From an uncultured Lachnospiraceae bacterium (GTDB taxonomy: Bacteria > Bacillota > Clostridia > Lachnospirales > Lachnospiraceae), in assembly GCA_900316805.1 (NCBI GenBank), contig ONEJ01000018.1, positions 1 to 36,608 on the forward strand: a stretch of DNA of 36,608 nucleotides. Reading direction: 5' to 3'. The notes under the pieces are model-generated. The model saw only the letters and a program-made list of their open reading frames with translations, searched no databases and was not told the DNA's origin. The position numbers were made by a program, and so were the translations under genes. How positions within the stretch are numbered: position 1 is the first letter of the stretch; every line of letters begins with the position of its first letter. Below are positions 1 to 7,807 of this stretch, one piece after another.

Positions 1-174
1 ACGGTTCCGGCTGCAATAAGTGAACTTGAAAAAATAACAATTGTAAAAAACAGCAAAGATGTGTATATCAGAAGATATGGATTGACCCAAAAACAGAAGA
101 ATATACTGAAACAATTTGGGATAACTGAAAGCTACATAAATCAGGTGGCGGATCAGATGAATTCCAGGAATTAG
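1..174 (+). CDS. 3' end of an unidentified gene (partial)
   Basis: An open frame runs in from the left edge of the window and stops with TAG at 172-174, giving 57 residues. The visible C-terminus is basic and helical, containing the stretch YGLTQKQKNILKQFGI. It has no start codon inside the window. The style resembles the tail of a transposase or other DNA-binding protein, but no catalytic motif is visible, so no function is assigned. A gap of about 130 bases of AT-rich DNA with no clear gene separates it from the next promoter. Confidence 0.45.
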   Translation, partial: TVPAAISELEKITIVKNSKDVYIRRYGLTQKQKNILKQFGITESYINQVADQMNSRN

Positions 175-305
175 TTATACAAAAAAGTAAAGTTAAGGAT
201 ACTATATGGATAGAAAATGGATTTAAGCATAGCGATAAATGGAAATAAAACGGTAAGATAATAAAGGCGTGGAATAAATATAGAGTAAAAACGGATAAAA
301 AACGG

Positions 306-334
306 TTGACGAACGGATGAATACCGCCTATACT
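306..334 (+). promoter_or_regulatory. Promoter of the XRE-Uma2 gene
   Basis: TTGACG (306-311), a 17-bp spacer and TATACT (329-334) form a near-consensus sigma-A promoter about 33 bases before the start codon. The -10 hexamer lies in a small palindrome, CTATA-C-TATAG (328-338). That could be a site for the protein's own helix-turn-helix domain, but this is inference. Confidence 0.7.
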
Positions 335-366
335 ATAGTAAGAAAATGGTAAAGGGGGTAACCGGT

Positions 367-1155
367 ATGACCATAGAAGAGATGAAGAAGAAAAAGCAGG
401 AGAAGGGCTATAGTTATGCCCGGATGGCAGAACTGTCAGGGGTTCCTCTGGGTACGATCCAGAAGATTTTTTCCGGGGAGACTACAAGTCCCCGCTATGA
501 TACCCTGCAGGCTTTGGAGAATCTGTTTTCAGAGTCTTTTGCAAAACCCGTTACAGAGCCTTTGATGGTGAAGGAGGAGCTGAGCTATCAGGTACATACC
601 CAGGGTTCCTATACGGTGGAGGATTACCGGGCACTGCCGGAGGAACGCCGGGTGGAGCTGATTGACGGCTATTTCTATGATATGGCGGCACCGACATTTC
701 TGCACCAGCAGATTGCGGGGGAGATTTACCGCCAAATTGCGAATTATATTTTGGACAACGGGGGAAGCTGCAAGCCTTTGATCTCTCCGGTGGATGTACA
801 GCTGGATTGTGATGAGAGGACGATGGTACAGCCGGATGTAGGCATCTTATGCCATGATGATAAGATCGAGAAGTGGGGCGTATACGGAGCTCCGGAATTT
901 GTGCTGGAGATTATTTCTCCGTCTACCAAGCGCAAGGACTGTATCAAGAAACTGGTTAAGTACATGGATGCCGGGGTACGGGAGTATTGGATTCTGGATC
1001 CATACCAGAAGAAGCTTCTTGTCTATCTGGCAGAAGGGGATGCCTGTCCCATCATCTATGGATTGACAGACCCGGTGCCGGTCAGGATATACGAGGGGGC
1101 ATTAGAGATTCGCTTCGAGCATATTCTGAAGTGGATCGAGGAGGCGGAAGCCTGA
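367..1155 (+). CDS. XRE helix-turn-helix / Uma2-family (DUF820) endonuclease-like fusion
   Basis: The N-terminal ~60 residues form an XRE-type helix-turn-helix (YSYARMAELSGVPLGTIQKI and the following helix). Residues ~75-260 match the Uma2/DUF820 family, a PD-(D/E)XK nuclease-like fold. Visible family motifs are ERRVELIDG, VQPDVGIL, EFVLEIISPST, a following lysine, and VREYWILDP. ATG 367 was chosen over the in-frame ATG 346 because AAAGGGGG at 351-358 lies at proper spacing from it; the protein is then 262 residues. Uma2 proteins are often multicopy and their substrate is unknown; an HTH fusion is common in Clostridia. The gene stands alone behind its own promoter. Nuclease activity is inferred from the fold, not shown. 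Confidence 0.88.
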   Translation: MTIEEMKKKKQEKGYSYARMAELSGVPLGTIQKIFSGETTSPRYDTLQALENLFSESFAKPVTEPLMVKEELSYQVHTQGSYTVEDYRALPEERRVELIDGYFYDMAAPTFLHQQIAGEIYRQIANYILDNGGSCKPLISPVDVQLDCDERTMVQPDVGILCHDDKIEKWGVYGAPEFVLEIISPSTKRKDCIKKLVKYMDAGVREYWILDPYQKKLLVYLAEGDACPIIYGLTDPVPVRIYEGALEIRFEHILKWIEEAEA

Positions 1156-1317
1156 TAGATACAAACTTTCAATGTACTAGACGATTGACGAAAATCTTAT
1201 GTTTTGTATTGATGCAGGTTTGAAGAGGAAAACCACAGATTTTTACGAAAACTCACATAAAAATGCAATAACATGGCATCCTAACGGAAAAGACATTTGT
1301 CAATTACGGAGGTTACC

Positions 1318-2259
1318 ATGAAAAAAGGAAAAGCAGCGATCATAGGATGTGGATTTGTAGGTTCCAGTTCCGCCTTTGCCCTGATGGGCAGTGGACTGTT
1401 TACGGAGCTTGTGCTTCTTGATGCGGACGAAGACAAGGCGGTGGGAGAGGCGATGGATATTTCCGATGGTGTCCCTCTGGGACGACCTACGAAAATTTAT
1501 GCAGGCAGCTATGATGACATTGCAGATGCGGAACTCATCGTGATTACTGCCGGAGCCAATCAGAAGCCCGGAGAGACGAGACTGGATCTGGTGCATAAGA
1601 ATATTTCGATTTTTAAATCGATTATCCCGCAGATCGCATCCCGCAGGTTTGAGGGAATTCTACTGATCGTAGCGAACCCGGTGGATATTCTGACCTACAC
1701 GGCGCTGAAACTGTCCGGGTATCCGGCAAACCGCGTCATCGGTTCAGGAACAGTTTTGGACAGTGCCAGATTAAAATACCGTATTGGGGAGCATCTGGGG
1801 GTAGACAGCCGCAGTGTTCACGCTTTTATCATTGGAGAGCATGGGGACAGCGAGATTGCCGTCTGGAGCAGTGCCAATGTGTCGGGCGTGCCCATGGAGC
1901 GCTTTTGTGAAATGCGGGGACATGTGGATTATGGCTGTGCGGACGAGGAGATTGCAGAGGAGGTTCGCGGACGAGCCTATGAGATCATTGACAAAAAGGG
2001 GGCAACCTATTATGGAATTGCCATGTCTGTGAGGCGGATCTGCGAGGCTATTGTAAGGGATGAGAAATCCATTCTTCCGGTATCTGTATTGATGACCGGT
2101 GAATATGGTATTTCTGATGTGGTCTTAAGCTTCCCTTGTATTGTGGGAGCCGGTGGCTGTGAGACAAAGATTCCTATTGCCTTAAGTCGGGAGGAAAGTA
2201 CACTGTTGCAGGAATCGGCGAAGACTCTGCAAGAGATTCTCAGATCTGAATCTGAATAG
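1318..2259 (+). CDS. ldh: L-lactate dehydrogenase
   Basis: NAD-dependent reduction of pyruvate to L-lactate in the cytoplasm, a fermentative redox sink. The 313-residue length is normal for the family. The Rossmann motif GCGFVG is at residues 10-15. The substrate loop AGANQKPGETR has Gln82, equivalent to Gln102, which marks LDH rather than malate dehydrogenase (Arg there), and Arg88. LDSAR supplies Asp148 and Arg151, and IIGEHGDSE supplies the catalytic His175. ATG 1318 is preferred over an upstream in-frame TTG (1297) because GGAGG (1308-1312) sits 5 bases ahead. The gene is monocistronic or loosely linked to the methyltransferase 72 bases downstream. I see no clear promoter or terminator in the 160 bases upstream. 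Confidence 0.96.
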   Translation: MKKGKAAIIGCGFVGSSSAFALMGSGLFTELVLLDADEDKAVGEAMDISDGVPLGRPTKIYAGSYDDIADAELIVITAGANQKPGETRLDLVHKNISIFKSIIPQIASRRFEGILLIVANPVDILTYTALKLSGYPANRVIGSGTVLDSARLKYRIGEHLGVDSRSVHAFIIGEHGDSEIAVWSSANVSGVPMERFCEMRGHVDYGCADEEIAEEVRGRAYEIIDKKGATYYGIAMSVRRICEAIVRDEKSILPVSVLMTGEYGISDVVLSFPCIVGAGGCETKIPIALSREESTLLQESAKTLQEILRSESE

Positions 2260-2331
2260 GGAATGAACGGAATTAACAGGAGAGGAAAATGAGATTGCTA
2301 TGAGAAGAAAAAACGAGGGGATAAACAGAAC

Positions 2332-3150
2332 ATGATAGAGATTACAGATTTTAGGGATCCGGCATTGGACCTTTATGCCAGAACGCCGGAGGTACAGCTT
2401 CTACGTTATCGGGAACCCAAGCCCGGCGTATTTATTGCGGAGAGCCCCAAGGTAATCGAGCGTGCTCTGGACAGTGGCTACGAACCGGTTTCTTTTCTGA
2501 TGGAGCCAAAGCATGTGGAAACCCAGGGAAAAGAAATTCTGGAGAGATGTCCGGATGTGCCGGTGTACGTGGCGGAGCTTTCGGTACTGAATCAGTTGAC
2601 AGGATTTTCTCTGACCCGCGGGATGCTCTGCCTTATGAACCGTAGAGAAATTCTGCCCATAGAAGAGGTCTGTCAAAATGCCGGCAGAGTTGCGGTTCTT
2701 GAGAATGTGGTAAATCCAACCAATATCGGAGCTATCGTGCGCTCAGCGGCGGCACTTGGCATGGATGCAGTCCTGTTTACCTCTGACTGCAGCGATCCCT
2801 TGTACCGCCGGGCTGTCCGGGTCAGTATGGGAACGATTTTTCAGATTCCCTGGACTATTTTTGACAAAGAGAAATGGGCAGCAAGTGGTGTGGAGATGCT
2901 TCATGAGCTGGGCTTTCAGACGGCGGCTATGGCGCTCCGTGAAGATTCTCTTTCCATTGGGGATGAGAGACTTCGATCGGAGAAGAAGCTGGCCATCGTG
3001 CTGGGAACAGAAGGAGACGGGCTGGCGGACCACACCATTGCAGGATGTGATTACACGGTGAGGATTCCCATGACCCATGGAGTAGACTCTCTGAATGTGG
3101 CAGCTGCCAGTGCTGTGGCATTCTGGCAGCTGAGGAGCGGTAAGGATTGA
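2332..3150 (+). CDS. TrmH/SpoU-family RNA 2'-O-methyltransferase
   Basis: A SPOUT-class methyltransferase predicted to use S-adenosylmethionine to methylate a ribose in tRNA or rRNA. The 272 residues show an N-terminal substrate-binding region (~1-105) and the three SpoU motifs: ENVVNPTNIGAIVRSAAALG (~123-142, catalytic Asn and Arg), a middle RRAVRVSMGTIFQIP, and the C-terminal knot motif with VLGTEGDGL, IPM and DSLNVAAASAVA. The start ATG 2332 overlaps the stop of a tiny upstream frame (ATGA) and has AGGGG 11 bases upstream. The exact target cannot be told from sequence; rRNA is as likely as tRNA. Confidence 0.9.
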   Translation: MIEITDFRDPALDLYARTPEVQLLRYREPKPGVFIAESPKVIERALDSGYEPVSFLMEPKHVETQGKEILERCPDVPVYVAELSVLNQLTGFSLTRGMLCLMNRREILPIEEVCQNAGRVAVLENVVNPTNIGAIVRSAAALGMDAVLFTSDCSDPLYRRAVRVSMGTIFQIPWTIFDKEKWAASGVEMLHELGFQTAAMALREDSLSIGDERLRSEKKLAIVLGTEGDGLADHTIAGCDYTVRIPMTHGVDSLNVAAASAVAFWQLRSGKD

Positions 3151-3186
3151 TTAACGAAAAATTTGTTGAGACGATACATAGGAACA

Positions 3187-3873
3187 CTACAGCGAATCTG
3201 CAGGATTTTCTTCACTTTGAATAAACATTAGGAGAAATCCTGCAAATAGAAGAAAACTGCTGCACCAGATGGCCCGTTGGGAGAAGTACCGGATCAACAC
3301 ATTGCCCAGAACTGCCCCCAGGATAAAGCATAGAATAATCTGGTAGTAAATCAGCCCTTTGTGGAGAAACTTCTTATCCTTAGAACTGATGAAATCACAC
3401 ATGGCCTGGGTGCCGGAGCGGAGATTTCCAATGCACATGGTGGTGGCAGATGCGTTTCCCTTAACTTTACGGAAGCTTTCCACCTGGATACCGCAGGCGA
3501 AAGAGACCAGAGCGTTGGCAGGCAGATGATAGGTGGCAGGAATAAATCCTACAGCAAACAGTATGATACATTCCATTAGTACGGCCAGCTGCCGCCAGTG
3601 GAATATACCGTCCTCTGTACATATATGGTGCGCAACTTCTGCTAAAACAATGCCCAGAGCAAAGGAGAGTACCGGGAAGAAGTACCGGAGTGCTTCTCCG
3701 AAATTTCCCTCCGACAGATTGACGCCGAACAGCAGGATATTTCCTGTCTGGGCATTGGCGAATACCTGTCCTCTGAAAATGTAGGTATAGGCATCCATCA
3801 GACCGCCGGAAAGCGCCAGAAGGACGGCGAGTCTGCGGGATTCTGAAATTTGTCCTTTGTATGTGTTAGGCAT
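3187..3873 (-). CDS. YoaK/DUF1275 family membrane protein
   Basis: A 228-residue integral membrane protein with about six hydrophobic segments. The N-terminal family signature is recognisable (LALSGGLMDAYTYI, then FANAQTGNILLFGV), as is the central GNASATTMCIGNLRSGT block. The family is found across bacteria and its substrate is not established; transport is often assumed. It is the last gene of a minus-strand three-gene cassette. Its start overlaps the upstream glycosyltransferase stop by 8 bases, which suggests translational coupling. No convincing terminator is seen after its stop. Confidence 0.88.
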   Translation of the reverse strand: MPNTYKGQISESRRLAVLLALSGGLMDAYTYIFRGQVFANAQTGNILLFGVNLSEGNFGEALRYFFPVLSFALGIVLAEVAHHICTEDGIFHWRQLAVLMECIILFAVGFIPATYHLPANALVSFACGIQVESFRKVKGNASATTMCIGNLRSGTQAMCDFISSKDKKFLHKGLIYYQIILCFILGAVLGNVLIRYFSQRAIWCSSFLLFAGFLLMFIQSEENPADSL

Positions 3874-5272
3874 GATTTTCTCCTAGTGTTCCGGTTATTT
3901 TTTGATAAATTTTTCTTTGCATTATTTGCCCGATAGGATAGGACAGTACTCCGGCGGCAACACCGATCATCCATACAAAGCGCCACCCGATCAGCAATCC
4001 CACAGGAATCATAAGGATAGCTGCGATCGCCCAATAGATTCCCTGTGCTTTGCCACTTTGTATATGAAGCTCCGCCAGCAGATCGCGGCCTGCCGATGGG
4101 TGGGGTGCATTCTCAATAAACTCTGCTGCGCCGGCAGTTCCGGGGCAGTTTCGGAAATCTTTGCTGCACGCTTCGGCATTTTGCGCATAGCTGGCGTTCC
4201 CCAGAATCTCCTCTACAGCTGCTTTGATCCCTGCGACGGTGTCCGTCTGCAGCAGGATACCTGTATTTATTTCTGTCACCCTTCTTGCCACGGCAGCCTG
4301 TTCATTGGTCTGGGGATAAAGTACCATCGGAGCAGCCATATACAGGCTTTCGGAAACGCTGTTCATGCCGCAGTGGGTAATAAAAACATCGGCTTTTGAG
4401 AGGATGTCCAGCTGATCCACATAGGGATAGGCTTTGATGTTATCCGGCAGTTTGTCAGGAATCTTCTTTTCCATATTCTGTCCGCAGGAAATAATGACAT
4501 CCACTTTCAAATCCTTCAGAGCTTCGATACATTTCCTATAGAAATCGGGCAGGTCGTTGACGACGGTTCCCATGGAAATATAAATGAGTGGCCGTTCCTT
4601 TGTCTTTTGGGGCCGTGCCTTGGAAAACACAGATGGTCCCACAAAAGCATAGTGGTCGGAGAAACTTTCTGCATAGGGCTGGAAGAATTTTGAGGTATAG
4701 ACCACGGAATCTGTGCTGTTGTCGTTCTGGACAAGGGAAAGGGCGTTATTCACGTGATATCCGAAGGGTTTTAACTTCTCCAACTCTTTGGAAATCCTTG
4801 GGAGTCCGAAAATCATATCAGCCATTTCCTTCGGGCTGTTCTTCATATATTGGGAGGACAATTGATTGAAGGCAAAGGTGCTGACGGACACCACAAGGGG
4901 AACCTTATGTTTCCAGGCGTTTAATTTGCCCCAGAAGCACACTGCGTCCGTGTACACAACATCCGGCTGAAAGGCCGCAAATTCCTCGCTGAGGAAACTG
5001 TCCATATTTAAGGTGATGCGGATATCCTGTATGGTCATTTCGGTGGAGGAGACTTTTTTCAGTCCGGCCTCTTCCTGCTTTGTCAGCTCCGGCAGAAACC
5101 GGTCACAGGATACAAACTCTGCATTGGTGGCTTTGATCTTAGTTTCAAATTCATCGAAAGAATAAAAACGGACGATGTTCCCCCGCCGGACAAGTTCTGC
5201 GGCTACAGGAAGCATTGGGTTGGTATGTCCGTGGGCAGGAATACAGAAAAAGGCTATTTTTTTCAATTTCAT
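3866..5272 (-). CDS. MGT-type (GT1 family) glycosyltransferase with C-terminal membrane anchor
   Basis: A GT-B fold UDP-glycosyltransferase of the macrolide-glycosyltransferase/UGT type, 468 residues. The acceptor-side start contains PAHGHTNP (~12-19) with the usual catalytic-base histidine. The C-terminal donor-binding domain begins near PLIYISMGTV and has the signature THCGMNSVSESLYMAAPMVL followed by PQTNEQ. Unusually for simple MGTs, residues ~410-455 hold two hydrophobic segments, so the enzyme is probably membrane tethered. The acceptor (lipid, drug or sterol-like) is unknown. It overlaps the AbrB-like gene upstream by 4 bases and the DUF1275 gene downstream by 8, forming a tight operon. 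Confidence 0.9.
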   Translation of the reverse strand: MKLKKIAFFCIPAHGHTNPMLPVAAELVRRGNIVRFYSFDEFETKIKATNAEFVSCDRFLPELTKQEEAGLKKVSSTEMTIQDIRITLNMDSFLSEEFAAFQPDVVYTDAVCFWGKLNAWKHKVPLVVSVSTFAFNQLSSQYMKNSPKEMADMIFGLPRISKELEKLKPFGYHVNNALSLVQNDNSTDSVVYTSKFFQPYAESFSDHYAFVGPSVFSKARPQKTKERPLIYISMGTVVNDLPDFYRKCIEALKDLKVDVIISCGQNMEKKIPDKLPDNIKAYPYVDQLDILSKADVFITHCGMNSVSESLYMAAPMVLYPQTNEQAAVARRVTEINTGILLQTDTVAGIKAAVEEILGNASYAQNAEACSKDFRNCPGTAGAAEFIENAPHPSAGRDLLAELHIQSGKAQGIYWAIAAILMIPVGLLIGWRFVWMIGVAAGVLSYPIGQIMQRKIYQKITGTLGENHA

Positions 5273-5484
5273 TCACCATCCCCTCCATTTTGAAATGCAA
5301 TATGGAACAACTCTGCAAAGGCTCCCTTGGGAGGAATTGCAATCCCCTGTTTCTCATCTCCCAGGAGCAGCAGGGTATCTCCCGGTTTTATCCCCAAAAT
5401 GTCCCGGGCCTGTTTGGGGATCACAATCTGACCCTTTTCGCCCACCGTTGCAGTCCAGGCGTATTTTCCTTCTGGTGCTTTCAT
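5269..5484 (-). CDS. AbrB/SpoVT-MazE-like swapped-hairpin DNA-binding protein
   Basis: A 71-residue protein with a SpoVT-AbrB domain: the core reads GEKGQIVIPKQARDILGIKPGD, the typical loop-hinge-helix, followed by a short tail. It leads the minus-strand cassette and overlaps the glycosyltransferase start by 4 bases (ATGA). GAGGT lies about 5 bases ahead of the ATG. Proteins of this size act as dimeric or tetrameric transcription regulators, often of their own operon, and a perfect inverted repeat overlaps the cassette promoter just upstream. No toxin partner is visible, so an antitoxin role is unlikely here. Confidence 0.88.
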   Translation of the reverse strand: MKAPEGKYAWTATVGEKGQIVIPKQARDILGIKPGDTLLLLGDEKQGIAIPPKGAFAELFHIAFQNGGDGE

Positions 5485-5496
5485 TCTTACCTCTAA

Positions 5497-5751
5497 AAGT
5501 ATGATTTATACAACAAATCATACTATAAAATCAGAGTTCTGGCAATAGAAAGATCTTATTATCTGAAACTGCTGCTGATTATCGTCTGTGTGGCAAATCT
5601 GGGATATTTAGCGTTGGGGTGCAGTACCACATTGGAGGAGGCAGTGCTTGCAAATAAAATTGCATATCTGGGTGGTTGTTTTATGTCTCCCATTATGGCA
5701 GCATGTATGTGTTCCCTATGCAATATAAAAATGAAAATAAAAACAGGGTGA
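5497..5751 (+). pseudogene. Fragment of a multi-pass membrane sensor (N-terminal module) without start or output domain
   Basis: A plus-strand frame open from 5497 to TGA 5749-5751 encodes a hydrophobic stretch (LLLIIVCVANLGYLAL) followed by STTLEEAVLANKIAYLGGCF. That pattern matches the N-terminal membrane module seen ahead of GGDEF or kinase domains in many Lachnospiraceae sensors. There is no suitable start codon before the conserved part, and the frame stops after two membrane segments with no output domain. It lies across the minus-strand cassette promoter and ends inside a terminator hairpin, so it is best read as a decayed remnant. Confidence 0.5.
5499..5545 (-). promoter_or_regulatory. 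Promoter and candidate operator of the AbrB-MGT-DUF1275 cassette
   Basis: On the minus strand TTGCCA (5540-5545), a 17-bp spacer and TATGAT (5517-5522) form the promoter. A perfect 9-bp inverted repeat, GTATGATTT (5499-5507) and AAATCATAC (5515-5523) separated by 7 bases, covers the -10 and start-site region. It is well placed for repression, possibly by the AbrB-like protein itself. Confidence 0.65.
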
Positions 5752-5785
5752 ATGGCTTCAAAGAAGGCACATTCATCCTGTTTTT
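5740..5785 (-). terminator. Bidirectional intrinsic terminator
   Basis: A 15-bp stem, AAAACAGGGTGAATG (5740-5754) with its near-perfect complement 5770-5784 (one G.U), surrounds a loop that itself contains CTTC/GAAG. It is followed by T-rich sequence on both strands. It ends the EAL gene on the minus strand. Confidence 0.85.
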
Positions 5786-5786
5786 G

Positions 5787-7472
5787 TTAAGTATAATTTT
5801 CCACTATAATCTTTTCCAGCTGTTCAATAGGCACCGGCTTCGAGTAGTAATATCCCTGATGCCAGGTGGCACCAAAACGGCTGATATAGTGATTCACGTC
5901 TTTGTTTTCGATTCCCTCAATACAGGTTTCCGTGTCTGTCCGCTTAGCGTAATCCACAATGGACTGGATCATAGCCTGATTCTGTGGCTTGTCCTTGATA
6001 TCCTTGATAAAACTCATATCCACCTTAAGTTCATCGAAGGGAAGCGCCAGTGCCAGACTTAAGGAACTGGTTCCTGTCCCAAAATCATCCAGAGCAATTT
6101 TAATCCCCTGCGCATGGAAGAAGCCGACCTCTTGTTCAAGAAAAGCCAGATCAAGATTTTTGCATCGTTCCGTCAGTTCCAGACAGAGTTCATCCGGCTG
6201 GGACTGGGTCTCCTTCAGGATGTCCATAACTGCGGCGCGGAATTCTTTTCGCTCCAGCTGCGCAGCGGTAATATTGACATTGACGAAAAAGTTCGGTATT
6301 CTATTTCGAATTTTCTTGATGTCGTACAGTGCGGTGCGAAGGATCCAGTTGCCTAAATCAAACATACAGGGATCCTGTTCCAGCCATTCCATAAATACAC
6401 CGGGAGTTACCAGACCGTAAGGCTCCAGCTCCCAGCGGATCAAGGCTTCCATACCGCAGATTTTTCCGGTTTTCGTATCTGCAATTGGCTGGTAGAAGAG
6501 GCGGAAGCCTCTGAAATCGGTAATGGCACACTGATGAATCACGCCTATCAGATTAAACTGCTTCTCGTTATTTCCACAGAATTCGTCGTTGAAAATAATC
6601 AGCTCTCCGTGGTGCTCAGCTCTGGAATGGTTTACGGCAAAAGTCAGGCGGCTTCGTACGGCGTTGGGATCTTTCATATCCGGATTTACAAAAACTGCTC
6701 CGGCTGATGTCTTTAATGGTATGATGCTATCATTTACAGAAACCTGATTCAGCAGCGCTTCCGCAATCCGACCGTGGGTATGAAACAGTTCATCTTTCGT
6801 AATCTGCTCAAAGGCAACTACAAATTTAGCTCCGAACAGACGATATACGCGACCGGAAGATCCCGCTTCATGCTGCAGGACATCGGCTACTCCGCCTAAA
6901 AGTCCATCGGCAAAATCATTTCCGTACAGGACATTGATGTTGCTGAACTGGTCAAGGGTGATCTTTAAAAGAGCAGGAGAACCTTGCGAAGATAAAAAAT
7001 CTGAAATTTTCTGGTTCAGGGCTGGTTCCGTGCGAAGTCCCGTCACGGAATCCACATCTTCGGAGATTCCATAATTGTTGTATCTGATAATGATAATAAA
7101 GGGTTGTCCATTTTCATCATAGATCATTCTGGCTGTCGCACAGATCCGCTGATAATTTTTCCCGTTCCGTACACGGTATTCCCAGGACTTGTCCAGATTT
7201 TCCCCGGCTACGAGGTCCGCAAAGCCTTTTCGAAACACCGGCAGGTCATCCGGGTGGACAAGTTTATCGCTTTTTTCTTTGCCTCGAAGGGTGTAGTTTT
7301 CCTTTAGGCCGAAAAAGTCTATTGCCCCCTGTGACCACCAGGTGAGATCGTTTCTCAGGTTGGTAATGGAAATATAGGATTTTTTCGAAAGGGATGTAAT
7401 GGCTGAAACAATTTCCGGAAAGAAACCACTGATATCCTTCCAGAAAGAATCGGAATTTGTGTTCGAATTCAT
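5787..7472 (-). CDS. PAS / degenerate GGDEF / EAL domain c-di-GMP phosphodiesterase
   Basis: A 561-residue cytoplasmic signalling protein with no membrane segment. Residues ~30-135 are PAS-like. Residues ~140-300 are a GGDEF fold whose active-site loop is degenerate (RLFGAKF at ~211-217 instead of GGDEF), so it should not make c-di-GMP. The EAL domain (~320-560) keeps the key motifs: EALIRW (342-347), NVNITAAQL, ELTER, DDFGTGTSSL, KVDMSFI, EGIE and QGYYYSKP, so it is predicted to hydrolyse c-di-GMP. A strong RBS (AAAGGAG) precedes the ATG; the gene has its own promoter and terminator and is divergent from the sulfur locus. Confidence 0.93.
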   Translation of the reverse strand: MNSNTNSDSFWKDISGFFPEIVSAITSLSKKSYISITNLRNDLTWWSQGAIDFFGLKENYTLRGKEKSDKLVHPDDLPVFRKGFADLVAGENLDKSWEYRVRNGKNYQRICATARMIYDENGQPFIIIIRYNNYGISEDVDSVTGLRTEPALNQKISDFLSSQGSPALLKITLDQFSNINVLYGNDFADGLLGGVADVLQHEAGSSGRVYRLFGAKFVVAFEQITKDELFHTHGRIAEALLNQVSVNDSIIPLKTSAGAVFVNPDMKDPNAVRSRLTFAVNHSRAEHHGELIIFNDEFCGNNEKQFNLIGVIHQCAITDFRGFRLFYQPIADTKTGKICGMEALIRWELEPYGLVTPGVFMEWLEQDPCMFDLGNWILRTALYDIKKIRNRIPNFFVNVNITAAQLERKEFRAAVMDILKETQSQPDELCLELTERCKNLDLAFLEQEVGFFHAQGIKIALDDFGTGTSSLSLALALPFDELKVDMSFIKDIKDKPQNQAMIQSIVDYAKRTDTETCIEGIENKDVNHYISRFGATWHQGYYYSKPVPIEQLEKIIVENYT

Positions 7473-7526
7473 GTAGAAGTCTCCTTTCTACCATAATAGC
7501 CATGCATAATTATACAAAACAATTGT

Positions 7527-7556
7527 ATTATAGCACGAAATGACCGTTTCTGTCAA
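7527..7556 (-). promoter_or_regulatory. Promoter of the EAL gene
   Basis: On the minus strand TTGACA (7551-7556), an 18-bp spacer and TATAAT (7527-7532) are both consensus hexamers, about 55 bases before the start codon. It is back to back with the plus-strand cysteine-leader promoter. Confidence 0.8.
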
Positions 7557-7566
7557 AATATGGGTG

Positions 7567-7595
7567 TTGACTTTTACCTTAGGCGGTGTTATGAT
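7567..7595 (+). promoter_or_regulatory. Promoter of the cysteine-leader / cysE transcript
   Basis: TTGACT (7567-7572), a 17-bp spacer and TATGAT (7590-7595). The leader peptide, attenuator-like hairpin and serine acetyltransferase gene follow. Confidence 0.75.
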
Positions 7596-7603
7596 AACTA
7601 TAT

Positions 7604-7621
7604 CATAGTAAACATACTAAA
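7604..7621 (+). promoter_or_regulatory. Candidate sulfur-regulator operator, copy 1
   Basis: CATAGTA-AA-CATACTAAA lies 8 bases after the -10, around the expected start of transcription. It contains the inverted repeat TAGTA-N4-TACTA. Closely similar sites occur at 8562-8579 and 21207-21223, both at promoters of sulfur-related genes. A CymR/Rrf2-type or other cysteine-responsive repressor would fit, but the regulator is not in the window. Confidence 0.5.
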
Positions 7622-7651
7622 AAGATATGAATTCAGAGAAAGGAGTACAGG

Positions 7652-7759
7652 ATGCGGAAAATAACTGACGATAGAAAGAATATGCTTATGAATATGTGTT
7701 GCTGTCAGACTGTATATTTCATACCGTCTGCTTTTCGTATGCATTGTGCTAAACCATAA
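7652..7759 (+). CDS. Cysteine-rich leader peptide (35 aa)
   Basis: A short reading frame with a good RBS (AAAGGAG, 7639-7645) encodes 35 residues containing MNMCCCQ, i.e. three consecutive cysteine codons (TGT TGC TGT, residues 16-18) and a fourth Cys at residue 32. It ends 18 bases before an intrinsic terminator and sits upstream of a serine acetyltransferase gene. This is the layout expected for ribosome-mediated attenuation by cysteine supply. Poly-cysteine leader peptides controlling sulfur genes are known in mycobacteria; the role here is inferred from position and composition. An internal start at ATG 7682 is also possible. Confidence 0.65.
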   Translation: MRKITDDRKNMLMNMCCCQTVYFIPSAFRMHCAKP

Positions 7760-7777
7760 GAGGAGTTGATATTCGTG

Positions 7778-7807
7778 GCTGCGCATGACATGCGCAGCTT
7801 TTTTTAT
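7778..7807 (+). terminator. Attenuator-type terminator between the Cys leader peptide and cysE
   Basis: GCTGCGCAT (7778-7786), GAC loop, ATGCGCAGC (7790-7798), then a run of T. The perfect 9-bp GC-rich stem plus U-tract lies between the cysteine leader peptide and cysE and would stop transcription before the gene unless prevented. Confidence 0.85.

Noticed and set aside
3902-4399. 165-codon plus-strand frame opposite the glycosyltransferase
   Set aside because: Cys/His-rich composition typical of an antisense shadow; the minus strand has clear domain motifs.
5739-5786. Terminator hairpin as part of the mobile repeat family
   Set aside because: It has no similarity to the MITE ends or the structured leader repeats; it is an ordinary convergent terminator.
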